A stretch of DNA of 64,000 nt from Bacteroidota bacterium (GCA_016708785.1 JADJFC010000016.1:186001-250000); one strand, 5' to 3'; positions 9,734-21,008 are shown, numbered from the stretch's first letter. Notes: generated by a model not told the origin, from the sequence alone. Made by a program: numbers and translations.

Positions 9734-12700
9734 ATGGGACGAAAGTTATACCTATCACTCGTCGTACTAATTTTACTCGGATTCACTGCTTCTGCTCAGA
9801 CAGGTGAAATTCGTGGTAAAATTACTGAGAAAGCTACTTCTGAGGGAGTTCCTTTTGCCAGTGTAACCGCAAAGATGAACAATAGTATTGTTCAGGGAGC
9901 GGTGACAGACATCGATGGAAATTATGTTATCAAGCCATTGAACCCCGGCAAGTACGATATTGAAGTTACTTCGGTAGGGTACCAACCTGCGAAAGAGATC
10001 GGTATCATCGTTTCTGTCGATAAGATTTCCTTCGTGAATCTTTCCATAGGAAAAGGAATCGACATCAAAGAATTTACGGTTACGGAATACAAGGTGCCTT
10101 TGATTGACAAAGGTAACCCTGCAACGCAAGTAACGATCGACCGTGAGCAGATCACACAAGCTCCGACACGTGATGTGAATTCGATTGCATCTCAAGGTGC
10201 CGGTGTATTCCAGAAAGACGAAGGCGGCGCGTTAAATATCCGTGGTTCTCGTTCTGATGGTACTGCATATTATGTAGATGGTATTAAAGTTCGTGGTGGA
10301 CTAGGTCTTCCGCAAAAAGGAACAGAGCAGATCACGGTAATTACCGGTGGTGTTCCTGCACAATACGGAGATGCAACGGGCGGTATCATTTCGGTAACGA
10401 CTCGTGGACCTTCTAAAGAGTGGAGTGGTGGTGTCGAATTAGCGACATCTGAGTTACTTGATAAGTATGGTTACAACCTTGCTTAATTTGACATTTCCGG
10501 TCCGCTTTATTCTTCAAGAGACACAACAAAGAAATCAGATCAGGCTATTGCCGGATTTTTCATTGCAGGTGAGTATCAGTATGACAAAGACCCGACACCA
10601 ACAGGTATCGATGTATATAAAGTGAATGATGACCTATTAGATGATGTTCGTTTGCATCCATTAGTGCGTTCACCACAAGGTGCTAATTATATTCACCGGT
10701 CGCATTATTTTACAAATGATGATCTTACAATTCAGAAATACCGTGAAAACGTTTCTGCAAGTGCATACCGATTAAATGGTAAATTAGATATTCGTCCGGC
10801 GAAAAATGTGACATTAACATTTGGTGGGTCACTTGAACATACAGACCAGAATGTATATATCGATTCATATTCATTAATGAATTATGATCAGAATCCACAA
10901 ACTGTAGCTACCAACTGGAGAGTATTTGGAAAAGTGACTCAACGTTTCAATTCTGATGGGAAAGACAAATCTTCTTCTGTATTGAAGAATGCTTATTACT
11001 CAGTTCAGGTTGATTATTCTAACAATCATTCTGTAACACAAAGCAAGCAACATAAAGACAATCTTTTTGATTACGGATATGTAGGTAAATTTCAAAGCAC
11101 TGCAGTTCCATTCTATGGAACAGTTCTTTCAGATTCTACGGTTAATGGTGATGACAGTTTGATCTTAATCCAAACTGCAAATTTAGACACCAATGTTGTT
11201 TTCACTCCAGGAACTCAAAATCCGTATACTACTAATTACACTTCGCAATATTATGAGTTGACAGATCCTTTTGGAACATCAGGCTATCAGGCGAATTTAA
11301 ATGAAATCCTTTTAAATGGTGGTTTATTAAATGGTGATAACCGTTCAGGATTGAACGTATATGGTATTTGGTCAACTCCGGGTCGTGTACGTACAGGTTA
11401 TAGCATTGATGATAATAGCCAGACACGTGTTAGTGCAAATGGATCAGTTGATATCAAGAATCACAACATTGTACTTGGACTTGAATATGAGCAACGGACA
11501 GATAAGGGCTATACAGTTACTCCGAATTCATTGTGGCAGTTAATGCGTCAATTGGGTAACCAAAAAATGTCAGGTGTTGATCCGGGATCGGCTTCTTACA
11601 GTACATTCTATCAAGGAAATAATGCATTCACATTCGTAAATTATTCTCAGGCTGCGTACACACCAACTACTGATGCTGACGGAAACGTTGTAAAGAGCTT
11701 TTATGAAAATGTTCGTGATGCCTTTGGTATTGGTTACAGCGATACAATTCAGACTGATGCTTTTGCTCCGGGTCAGTATTCTTTGGATATGTTCACTGCT
11801 GATGAGTTATTGAACAACGGAAGTTCAGTTGTTAACTATTATGGATATGATTACAAAGGAAATGTAGAAAATTCAAATTCATGGAATCTGAATAATTTCT
11901 ATACTGATAAAGGTGATGATGGAAATAATATCCGTAGAATCGACGCTTTCAGACCTACATATATTGCAGGATTTGTTCAAGACAGATTTACGTTTGATGA
12001 TGTGATCTTCAATATTGGTGTTCGTATCGATCGTTTTGATGCGAATCAATTTGTTTTAAAAGATCCATACTCATTATATGATATCAAACCTGCATCAGAT
12101 CCAAGTGTAGTGGGTTTAGCAAAACACTCTGATGGAAGTAACTATGTACCGGGCAACATCGGTGACGATTACGCTGTTTATGTAGATAATTCTGAGAATC
12201 CAACAGAAGTTCTTGGTTACAGAGATGGTAATCAATGGTACAATGCTGAAGGTGTGGGAATCACAGATCTTAAACCATTATTGGAAACTGCCAATGGTGG
12301 AATTCAGCCATACGTAAGCAACTACGATGATTTCAAAACGAACAGAGTAAATACAAATGCATTTAAGGATTACGATCCTCAAGTGAATGTAATGCCGCGT
12401 ATCGCCTTCTCATTCCCAATTTCTGATGAGGCCTATTTCGCTGCCCATTATGATATCTTGACTCAACGTCCGCAGAATTTAAATCTGGTACGATTTGATC
12501 CTATCTCTTATTTGAGTTGGGCACAAGGTATTGGAGGGAACTTCAGTAACCCTGATCTTAGACCGGAAACAACAACAGATTACGAAATCTCATTCCAGCA
12601 AAAGATCTCTAAGAGTTCTGCCTTCACGATTTCAGCGTTCTACAAAGAGTTGAGAGACATGGTTCAGATCATCAATCTTGATTTTGCCTTTCCTGTAAAA

Positions 12701-13471
12701 TACAGTACATATGGTAACATCGACTTTGGAACAGTAAAAGGATTGTCATTTGCTTATGATCTTCGTCGTACGAGCAATGTACGTATGAACGTTAGCTACA
12801 CAATGCAGTTTGCTGATGGAACAGGATCAGATGCATCTACAAGTTCAGGAATTCTTTCTCAAGCGGGACAAACAAATCTTCGTGAGATCAAGCCTTTGAG
12901 TTTTGATCAACGTCACACTTTCATTACGTCATTCGATTTCCGTTATGATTCAGGAAAAAATTATACAGGACCAATTTGGTTCAACAAACAGTTTTTTGCT
13001 GATGCAGGTTTGAATTTAGTATTCCGTGCCGGTTCTGGTACGCCTTACACTCGTCAGTCTAACATTACACCGACAGCCGATTTCACAACTACTGCAAATA
13101 GCCGTAAAGTGATCTCAGGACAGATCAACGGATCACGTTATCCATGGCAGTTCAAAATTGATGCGAAGATCGACAAGAACTTTACCATCAAAACAGGAAC
13201 AAAGAAGAATGGCGAAGCACGTAAAGAAGTTTATGCAAATATCTACCTGCAAGTATTGAATGTATTGAATACACTTAACGTGTCAGCAGTATATGCTGCA
13301 ACAGGTAGTCCAAGTGATGATGGTTACATCAGCTCACCGGGCGCACAAAGCTCGATCGCTTCTAAAGTTAGTCCGCAAGCATACATGGATCTTTATCGTG
13401 TTGCTGTTGACGATCCGGATAACTATAGTCAACCGCGCCGTATTCGTTTAGGTGTTCAGTTTAATTTCTAA
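9734..13471 (+). CDS. TonB-dependent outer-membrane receptor with CarboxypepD-regulatory domain; in-frame stop at 10484
   Basis: A 1,245-codon outer-membrane receptor. Signal peptide MGRKLYLSLVVLILLGFTAS. Residues about 24-110 form a carboxypeptidase-regulatory-like beta sandwich (GEIRGKITE through SVGYQPAKEIG), then a plug domain (NIRGSRSDGTAYYVDGIKV, GGVPAQYGDATGGIISVTTRG). The beta-barrel follows to the C-terminus and ends RIRLGVQFNF, with the terminal aromatic residue expected for outer-membrane insertion. A TAA at 10484-10486 interrupts the gene in frame just after the plug (DKYGYNLA, stop, FDISGPLYS). The downstream frame is the same one and stays open for 2.98 kb, so one base (for example GAA to TAA) explains it. 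It is first in a cluster with a giant T9SS cargo protein and a PorV/PorQ barrel. Substrate unknown. Confidence 0.9.
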
Positions 13472-13494
13472 TCTCGACAAATCACTCTTAACCA

Positions 13495-16400
13495 ATGAAA
13501 AGATATATATATACCGCTTTTTTATTCCTCAGTATTGTAGGAACATCAATAGCAAGGGAGAATGTCAATTCGGGAAATCGCAGTTCAGCACCACAGCAAG
13601 GGAATCAGATCTTTGCAGGTTGCGAACCGTCAAAGTCCCGTGCTGATCTTAATATCAACAATGTTCGTACTCCTATATGGATCAACGGAGATATGTGGTG
13701 GGATCTTTCAGGTGATGCACTTTATGAAGTGCCGGTTGGATCAGGGAAACATTCATTGTTTGCCGGAGCGATCTGGATCGGTGGACTTGAAGCAGGTTCA
13801 AACAATTTGAAGGTAGCTGCTCAAACATACCGTCAGTCAGGAAGTGATTTCTGGCCGGGACCGATTGATCGTACTACAGTTTCGATCACTCCTGATCAGT
13901 GTACAAAATATGATAAGCATTGGAATCTTTCCTATGCAGAAGTAAAGGCATTCCACCTGGAATATCACACGAAAGGCAATACTTCATATCCGGTTCCGAC
14001 AAATGTGAAGGATTGGCCGGGTAATGGTGATCCTGCTTTTAATCAGGATCTGCTTTTAGCTCCGTTCTTTGACCGTGCAGGTGATGGTATCTACAATTAC
14101 GAATATGGAGATTATCCAAAATACAACATCGATGGTAACTTAGACAATTGCGATAAGAGCTTGTTGAAAGGTGATCAAACGATCTGGTGGGTATTCAATG
14201 ATGTTGGTAATATTCACAATGAAACAAATAGTCAGTTTCCGGTTGGAGTTGAAATTCAGGCGCAAGCTTTTGGATTCAATACAGGTGATGAGATCAACAA
14301 CATGACATTCTATCGTTACAAGATCATCAACCGTGCAACAACAGATCTTAACGAAACATACTTTGGTGCATGGGTAGATCCGGATCTTGGAAATTACCTT
14401 GATGATTATGTTGGCTGTGACGTTGAAAGAGGACTTGGTTTCTGTTACAACGGTGATGCAGTTGATGATGGTGCTTTAGGTTATGGAAATAACCCACCGG
14501 CAATTGGTGTCGATTTCTTCGAAGGACCGCTTGCCGATGCAGGCGACGGAAAAGATAATGATCGTGACAGTATTATAGATGAAGCGGATGAGCAGATCAT
14601 CATGTCAAAATTCGTTTACTATAACAATGATGCGAGTAACTTCGGTAATCCGGATAACGCTCAGCAATATTACAATTACCTAAGAGGTATCTGGAAAGAT
14701 GGTTCTCCAATGGTTTATGGTGGTAATGGTTATCAATCAGGTGGAGTGGAATGTGATTTCATGTTCCCCGGTACATCTGATCCATATTGGTTAGGAACTG
14801 ATTCTGTTTCTCAGTTCATCTGGACGGAAACAACTCCTGACGGACCGGGCAGTACACCGAATACACCAGACGATCGTCGTTTCTTACAATCTGCCGGACC
14901 GTTCACATTAAAGCCGGGAAATGTCAACTACATCACTACAGGTGCAGTTTGGGCACGTACTTCTTCAGGTGGTCCTGAAGCTTCAGTAAGCTTATTGAAA
15001 CTTGCAGATGCAAAAGCACAGAACTTATTTGAATCATGTTTCAGAGTAATCAACGGACCAAGTGCTCCGGAAATTACGATTCGTGAAATGGATAAAGAAC
15101 TTATTCTTTCAATCAGCAATCCTGAAGGTTCTAATAACCTGAAAGAAGATTACAAAGAAAAAGATATTAATATTCCTGCAGTACCAAGTGCGATCTTCCG
15201 TTTTGAAGGCTACAAAGTATTCCAGGTTATCGATCCTTCTGTATCAGTCAATGATTTGAAGAATGCAGATAAAGCGCGTTTGATTTTCCAGTGCGATATT
15301 AAAAACGGAACAGCTCAGATCGTAAACAAAGTATTTGATGGCGATCTTAGTGCATTTGTACCAACAGAAGAAGTGTATGGAGAAGACAATGGTCTTCGTC
15401 ATTCATTCCGAGTAACGACAGATGCATTTGCTTCCGGTGACCCAAGATTAGTTAACCACAAGACATATTACTTCTTTGCAGTTGCTTATGCGTTTGATCC
15501 GGTTGCTGATGTACCTAATCCGGGAGATCCCGGTTTGAATGGTATCTACGGACAGCCATATGTTCAAAGTCGTCAGAACGCTGCGGGTGAGAAGATCGAG
15601 ATCTTCACAGGTATTCCGCGCATTTCAAGTCCTGAAGAGAATGGATTAGTACTGGGTGCAGCATATGGTGATGGACCTGAAATTACACGTTACACAGGAT
15701 TTGGAAACGGCCACAACATCGGTTCTGATCGCGGTACACTTGATATCAAACAAAGTCAGATCGACAATATCATCTTCGCTCAGTCGAATAACAGAATTCA
15801 GACACCTACTTACGTAGGAGGACATGGTCCGGTTGATATTCGAGTTTACGATCCGTTTGCAATTGAAGGTGGTGATTTTGAATTATGGTTGAATGATACA
15901 ATTACAAGTGTAGTGTTTACCGGCGATTTTGATGGTTCAGGATTTACGATCAATAATGTTCCAAGTGTTGACCTGCTTAAAGTTGGTTTATATCTGAATG
16001 CCGGCAACGACGCATTCCCTCAGAATACCAAGATCACTGCGATCAGCGGTTCTGCACCTTCTTATACGATCACAATATCTGATTCGATTATCGCTGATAC
16101 ATCTCTCCATGTTACAGGACTTTCTATCACAGCAAGTGCAAGATGGTTCCTGAAGAATATGCAAACAGGAAAAGAAGATGTTGCATTGAAATCTCTTGAA
16201 TTCCCATACGACCAATTATTCCCAAATTATGGATTCTCTATTAGTATGAATCAGGTTAAGAATGCAGGTGAAGTTGTCGGAGATGGAAATGGTTATATTG
16301 AAGCGACAAGAGTTTATTCTAATCCTGACAACCGTTGGTTATCCGGAATTCAAGATGTAAATAATTTCGAGCCACTGAACTGGATCATGTCTGGTAAAGA

Positions 16401-17714
16401 TGTAGCTCCTGATTACTTGAGTCCTACCCTTGACGAATTAGATCCAAATGAATTCTACTCTAAATCATTGGGTAGTTCATGGGCACCTTTCCGCTTAACT
16501 AATTCTAAAGCTACTGAAGGAAGAGTATCTCCTGCACCATCAGATATCTTGTATCCAAATAAATCAGCACCTTATTATGATAATTTGGCTTGGCTATCGA
16601 ATGTTGATGTTGTCATTACTCCAGATAAATCAAAATGGAGTCGTTGTGTTGTATTTGAAATGGGAACAAATTCATTGAATACAGAAGGAGGCCAGTTCCA
16701 TGGTATGATTCGTAAACATGCATCAATGAATCTTGACGGCACATATAGTACCACTGAAGAAGGTACAGTTATTTCCCCTGGTTATGCAATGGATCTTGAG
16801 ACCGGCGAACGCTTAAATATCGCTTTCGGTGAAGACAGTCGTTTTCCTTCAGAAAACGGAGCAGATATGAAATGGAATCCAACTTCTAATTTAGGATCCT
16901 TTGATAACACAGGAGCATTCAATCTTGCAGCAGGTGGAAAACACTACATTTATGTATTTGGAAACAAGCTAATTACGCTGATACTATTTATTCATTGAGT
17001 TCTAACCTTGTATTCCCAGGCGACATTCTTCCAAGTGATACTTCGTATTGGGGTCCTGCTTATGATGAATGCCGACATATATACAATGGATTATGGAATC
17101 TGAATGTCCTTACTGCCTCAAATAAAAAAGTGCTTAAGAAAATCTGGAAAGATTGTATGTGGGTAGGTGCTCCTTTGCTTTCACCAGGACAAGCTTTACT
17201 TGACAATGAAGTGAAAGTTCGTTTGCGTGTTGCTAAACCATACCGTCAGTATGTTTCCGGAGTTAGTGGTTCAATAAACGACAACTTCCCGTTCTATAGA
17301 TTTAGTACTGCTAATTTAAAGCCGCAAGTTCAACAAACAGCTGTTGCAACAAATGCATTAAGTCTGATCAACGTTGTTCCGAATCCGTACTATGCATATT
17401 CATCATATGAGATCAATCAGATCGACAACAGAGTGAAGATCGTGAATCTTCCTTCGAATTGTGTGGTTTCGATTTATACTCCTAGCGGATCATTAGTTCG
17501 TAAATTCGAAAGAAACGTTGGAAAGAACAATAGTGCAGGGGCATCGTATCCTGAAACAAATTTGGACTCATCGATTGACTGGGATTTGAAAAACTCTAAA
17601 TCAGTTCCGATTGCCAGTGGTATGTACATCATTCATATTTCTGCAGATGGAATTGGAGAACGAACTATTAAATGGTTCGGTGTAATTCGTCCGATTGACC
17701 TTGATACATTCTAA
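13495..17714 (+). CDS. Large secreted T9SS cargo-like protein, frameshifted near 16966
   Basis: About 1,406 residues when repaired. Signal peptide MKRYIYTAFLFLSIVGTSIA. The N-terminal region carries the motifs SLFAGAIWIGGLEAG and QSGSDFWPGPID, which I recognise from large secreted proteins of Bacteroidota next to TonB receptors; their biochemical function is unknown to me. A Ca-binding-like acidic segment (DAGDGKDNDRDSIIDEADE) lies near residue 350. The C-terminus has LINVVPNPYYAYSSYE and a short beta-sandwich (SIYTPSGSLVRKF, SGMYIIHISADG), consistent with a T9SS-type C-terminal domain. The frame breaks near 16966; one extra A in caag (16966-16967) restores FGNKANYADTIYSLSSN. Lies 23 bp after the receptor and 35 bp before the PorV/PorQ gene, so probably one operon. 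Confidence 0.8.
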
Positions 17715-17749
17715 TTATTACTTAACAAAGCCACAGAAAAACTAGTCAT

Positions 17750-18820
17750 ATGAAATCTGTTTATAAAATAAAGTTGGTCAGCCTCGCGCTTGCAATGCTT
17801 TCAATTCCATCGGGAATTGTTAAAGCGGGAAATCCGGACCGTATTGGTCAGGCAGGAGCAACAGAATTGTTGATCAACCCTTGGGCAAGATCTTCCGGTT
17901 GGGGCGGAGCGAACAGCGGCTCTGCACAAGGCCTCGAAGCTCAGTTTCTGAACGTAGCAGGAACTGCCTTCACAAAGAAGACGGAAGTATTGTTCAGCCA
18001 TACCAACTATCTTCAAGGATCAGGAATTACTTTGAATGCTTTCGGTATCACTCAGAAAATGGGAGAAAGCGGAGTGCTTGGATTGAGCATCATGTCAATG
18101 GCCTTCGGGGAAGTTGATATCACAACAGTTGATCAACCTGAACCAAGTCTTGGAACGTACTCACCTCAATACATCAATCTTGGAATCTCTTATGCGAAAG
18201 CATTTTCGAATTCGATTTATGGTGGATTAACACTTCGCATCATCGACGAGAGTATTTCGAACGTAAGTGCAGGTGGACTAGCAGTAGATGCAGGGATTCA
18301 GTATGTAACAGGTAATAACGAAGCGAAAGACAATATCCACTTCGGAATTGCTTTGAGAAATGTTGGAACGCCGCTGCAATTTGGTGGTGATGGACTTTCT
18401 ACGCGTGTGAATGCGCCGAATACAAATAATGTATATCAGTTAACAGTTGAGCAGCGCACAGAAGGATTTGAAATGCCTTCACTGCTTAACATCGGATTCG
18501 CATATGACCTTGAATTGGTAAAAGATCATGAACTTTCAATTGCAGGTAATTTTACTTCGAACTCGTTCACAAACGATCAATTTACAGCCGGACTTCAATA
18601 TGGTTTCAAGGAGATTTTCATGCTTCGCGGAGGATTTACCTATGAAGACAATTTATTCGACGATGCTTTGCGTACAACTGTGTATTCAGGCCTTTCAGCA
18701 GGTTTGACAGTTGACTTGCCATTGGGTTCAGGTGGTAAAAAATTCGGAATTGATTACTCTTATCGCTCAACTCAGCCTTGGGACGGTATCCATAGCTTTG
18801 GATTCCGCTTCATTTTGTAA
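17750..18820 (+). CDS. PorV/PorQ-family outer-membrane beta-barrel protein
   Basis: A 356-residue outer-membrane barrel. It has a signal peptide (MKSVYKIKLVSLALAMLSIP then SGIVKA), the N-terminal motif RIGQAGATELLINPWARSSG, typical of the PorV/PorQ family, alternating amphipathic strands, and a C-terminal strand ending SFGFRFIL. PorV is the T9SS shuttle that carries cargo to the attachment complex; PorQ-like relatives have related roles. Location directly after a T9SS cargo gene and a TonB receptor suggests a dedicated partner for this cargo rather than the core PorV. That link is inference. Stop at 18818-18820, followed by a strong terminator. Confidence 0.82.
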   Translation: MKSVYKIKLVSLALAMLSIPSGIVKAGNPDRIGQAGATELLINPWARSSGWGGANSGSAQGLEAQFLNVAGTAFTKKTEVLFSHTNYLQGSGITLNAFGITQKMGESGVLGLSIMSMAFGEVDITTVDQPEPSLGTYSPQYINLGISYAKAFSNSIYGGLTLRIIDESISNVSAGGLAVDAGIQYVTGNNEAKDNIHFGIALRNVGTPLQFGGDGLSTRVNAPNTNNVYQLTVEQRTEGFEMPSLLNIGFAYDLELVKDHELSIAGNFTSNSFTNDQFTAGLQYGFKEIFMLRGGFTYEDNLFDDALRTTVYSGLSAGLTVDLPLGSGGKKFGIDYSYRSTQPWDGIHSFGFRFIL

Positions 18821-18841
18821 AAAGAAAATTTTATATATTTG
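18814..18841 (+). promoter_or_regulatory. Candidate promoter for greA, upstream of the previous gene's terminator
   Basis: TTTG at 18814-18817 (overlapping the end of the preceding gene) and TATATTTG at 18834-18841, a full match to TAnnTTTG, 16 bp apart. Transcripts from here would begin just before the 18850-18877 hairpin, which is odd. Confidence 0.35.
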
Positions 18842-18849
18842 TAAGATCA

Positions 18850-18877
18850 AACAAGACTCCGACCCCGGAGTCTTGTT
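18850..18877 (+). terminator. Intrinsic terminator after the PorV/PorQ gene
   Basis: Arms 18850-18861 (AACAAGACTCCG) and 18866-18877 are exact complements with a 4-nt loop, followed by a run of T. A textbook intrinsic terminator for the receptor/cargo/barrel cluster. Confidence 0.9.
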
Positions 18878-18919
18878 TTTTTAATTTAAAACAAGAAAGA
18901 ACATTAAAACTAGTTAGGT

Positions 18920-19390
18920 ATGACATTACAATATTTCACAGCTGAAGGATTAAAGAAATTACAGGACGAATTAAATCAGCTTAAAACTGTTGAACGCCCG
19001 AGTATTTCTCGTCAAATAGCGGAAGCCCGCGATAAAGGTGATCTTTCTGAGAATGCAGAATATGATGCAGCAAAAGATGCTCAAGGACTACTCGAATTAA
19101 AAATTTCTAAGTTAGAGGAAGTGGTTTCCAATGCTCGTGTATTGGATGAAAGCAAGGTCGACATTTCGCGCGCACTTGTTCTTTCAAAAGTAAAGATTCG
19201 TAACAAAGCAAATAATTCCGAAATGACGTATTTGCTAGTTGCCGAAAACGAAGCAGATTTGAAAACAGGGAAAATTTCTGTTACCTCTCCAATTGGAAAA
19301 GGTCTGTTAGGAAAGAAAGTCGGCGAAGTGGCAGAGATCGTTGTTCCTTCGGGGAAACTGGAATTCGTAATTATCGATATTACTCGTTAA
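18920..19390 (+). CDS. greA: Transcription elongation factor GreA
   Basis: A 156-residue cleavage factor that rescues backtracked RNA polymerase. N-terminal coiled coil (residues 1-75) with the conserved tip DKGDLSENAEYDAAKDAQ, whose acidic residues act in the polymerase secondary channel, and a C-terminal FKBP-like domain (SVTSPIGKGLLGKKVGEVAE). Length is that of typical GreA. Followed by a hairpin and the HIT gene in the same direction. Confidence 0.96.
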   Translation: MTLQYFTAEGLKKLQDELNQLKTVERPSISRQIAEARDKGDLSENAEYDAAKDAQGLLELKISKLEEVVSNARVLDESKVDISRALVLSKVKIRNKANNSEMTYLLVAENEADLKTGKISVTSPIGKGLLGKKVGEVAEIVVPSGKLEFVIIDITR

Positions 19391-19406
19391 AATTGGTAAG
19401 TAGTAA

Positions 19407-19464
19407 TTGGTAAGTAGTAAGTAGCACTGCTTCCACTTACCACTCACCACTTACTACTTACCAA
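19407..19464. repeat. 16-bp hairpin ending 3 bp before the HIT gene start
   Basis: Arms 19407-19422 (TTGGTAAGTAGTAAGT) and 19449-19464 are exact complements. An additional partial copy, aattggtaagtagt, precedes at 19391-19404. The arms are made of a repeated word (taagtag). It may terminate greA, but it also lies directly over the translation start region of the next gene. Confidence 0.75.
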
Positions 19465-19467
19465 ATA

Positions 19468-19968
19468 ATGGCATCAATCTTTACCCGCATCGTCAATGGC
19501 GAAATTCCCTGCTATAAAATAGCGGAGGACGAAAACTATCTTGCATTTCTTGATGTGAGTCCGCTTGCAAAAGGACATACTTTAGTTATTCCAAAAAAAG
19601 AAACTGATTACATTTTTGATATTCCGTCGGCAGAACATCAAGGCCTTTGGAGCTTTGCACAAACGGTAGCGAAAGCAATCGGCAAAGCAGTTCCCTGCAG
19701 AAGAGTAGGCGTTGCCGTTATTGGCCTGGAAGTTCCTCATGCCCACATTCACCTCATCCCAATGAATAAGGTCAGCGATATGAATTTCGCTAGTCCGAAG
19801 TTGGCGTTTTCGAAGGGGGAGATGGAGGAGGTTGCGGCTCAAAGCATAAGTCAATTTTTTGCAAATAGTTCGAGTTTGAGTTTGAGGTTTGAGTGTGAAG
19901 TGTGCAGATACCTCACACTCCCACACTCCACTTCACACTTTAAACAGTTTGAGTTAGAGTTTGAGTGA
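19468..19968 (+). CDS. HIT-family (histidine triad) nucleotide hydrolase with repeat-derived tail
   Basis: A histidine-triad hydrolase acting on purine nucleotide phosphoramidates or dinucleotides. The core matches the HINT/HIT family: MASIFTRIVNGEIPCYKIAE at the start, KGHTLVIPKKE in the middle and the triad HAHIHL (His91, His93, His95) near residue 90. Family members of this subgroup end around residue 130, which here is at AAQSISQFFANS. The remaining 30 or so residues (from about base 19870) are encoded by intergenic word repeats and an inverted repeat (19893-19902 with 19929-19938), so the normal stop seems lost and the frame reads on to a TGA at 19966. The extension is probably non-functional. 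Confidence 0.88.
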   Translation: MASIFTRIVNGEIPCYKIAEDENYLAFLDVSPLAKGHTLVIPKKETDYIFDIPSAEHQGLWSFAQTVAKAIGKAVPCRRVGVAVIGLEVPHAHIHLIPMNKVSDMNFASPKLAFSKGEMEEVAAQSISQFFANSSSLSLRFECEVCRYLTLPHSTSHFKQFELEFE

Positions 19969-20425
19969 GTGAGGCAGTGTCTACAATTCTTCCCCTAATT
20001 CAATCTTTTAACTTTTTTGGCAAATGTTAAATTTGTTGAGAGTTTGAAGTGTGCAGTGTGGCGCTATCTACAATTCGTTCCCCTAATTCAATCTTTTAAC
20101 TTTTTTTGCAAATGTTAAATTGGTTTGAGTTAGAGTTTGAAGTGTGCAGTGTGACGCTATCTACAATTCGTTCCCCTAATTCAATCTTTTAGCTTTTTTT
20201 GCAAATGTTAAATTGGTTTGAGTTAGAGTTTGAAGTGTGCTACCCCTCTTCACTTCTTTTTGCAAATGTTAAATTGGTTTGAGTTGGAGTTTGAAGTGTG
20301 CAGTGTGACGCTATCTACAATTCATTCCCCGAATTCAATCTTTTAGCTTTTTTGGCAAATGTTAAATTGGTTTGAGTTGGAGTTTGAAGTGTGTAGTGTG
20401 GCGATATCTACAATTCCCGCAATTA
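19969..20425. repeat. Imperfect tandem repeat array, unit about 93 bp, five copies plus a partial one
   Basis: Each unit contains gtttgagttagagtttgaag, then gtgtgcagtgtgrcgctatc, ctacaattcgttcccctaat, tcaatcttttarctttttt and gcaaatgttaaattg. The marker caaatgttaaat occurs at 20021, 20109, 20202, 20263 and 20356, giving spacings of 88, 93, 61 and 93 bp. The 61-bp unit lacks the middle part. A partial unit follows up to about 20418. Units are nearly identical, so the array is young or homogenised. No coding frame. It fills the gap between the HIT gene and ruvC. Confidence 0.88.
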
Positions 20426-20441
20426 GCTGGATCTTGAAGAT

Positions 20442-21008
20442 TTATTTAGAAACCCGACCGGGATTAGCCGCCACAAAAGCCTTCCAGCTACTACCTTTTT
20501 TGCTACCTCCGGCAGAGATACCTGCTTTCCCTTGAAAATGATGACACAGAGCGGCTGCAAGTCCGTCGGTGGCGTCAAGGTACTGTGGCGTCTCTTGATA
20601 GCCTAAAAGCGTCTGTAACATCGCTGCGACCTGTTCTTTGGAGGCATTGCCATTGCCGGTGATGCTTTGCTTGATCTTTTTAGGCGAATATTCGAAGATG
20701 GGGATTGATCGAGCCAGTCCGGCAGCCATGGCAACACCCTGTGCGCGACCTAATTTTAACATCGACTGCACATTCTTTCCGAAAAATGGGGCCTCAATTG
20801 CTACCTCGTCAGGGTGGTAGCTATCGATCAAAGTAGTCGTTTTTTCAAAAATGGTTCTGAGCTTCAAAAAGTGGTCGTCCATTTTTTCCAAAGAAATAAT
20901 TCCAAGGGCGATCAGTTTTATCTGTGAGCCCGTCACGCTGATAATGCCATACCCCATGATATTTGTTCCGGGGTCAATTCCTAAAATTATTTTTTCTGAC
21001 TGTGACAA
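20442..21008 (-). CDS. ruvC: Crossover junction endodeoxyribonuclease RuvC
   Basis: A 188-residue Holliday-junction resolvase that cuts four-way junctions with RuvAB. The acidic catalytic tetrad is visible: Asp12 in LGIDPGTNIMGYG, Glu70 in VAIEAPFFGKN, Asp143 and Asp146 in YLDATDGLAAALCHH. RuvC-type VQSMLKLGRAQGVAMAA and SPKKIKQSITGNGNASKEQV are also present. A short Gly/Ser/Lys-rich tail (about residues 160-188) extends beyond the catalytic core. Convergent with the HIT gene across the repeat array and divergent from the flippase gene. Confidence 0.97.
   Translation of the reverse strand: MSQSEKIILGIDPGTNIMGYGIISVTGSQIKLIALGIISLEKMDDHFLKLRTIFEKTTTLIDSYHPDEVAIEAPFFGKNVQSMLKLGRAQGVAMAAGLARSIPIFEYSPKKIKQSITGNGNASKEQVAAMLQTLLGYQETPQYLDATDGLAAALCHHFQGKAGISAGGSKKGSSWKAFVAANPGRVSK

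Noticed and set aside
19969..20425. Possible CRISPR array
   Set aside because: Units are 61-93 bp and nearly identical along their whole length; there are no unique spacers and no cas genes.
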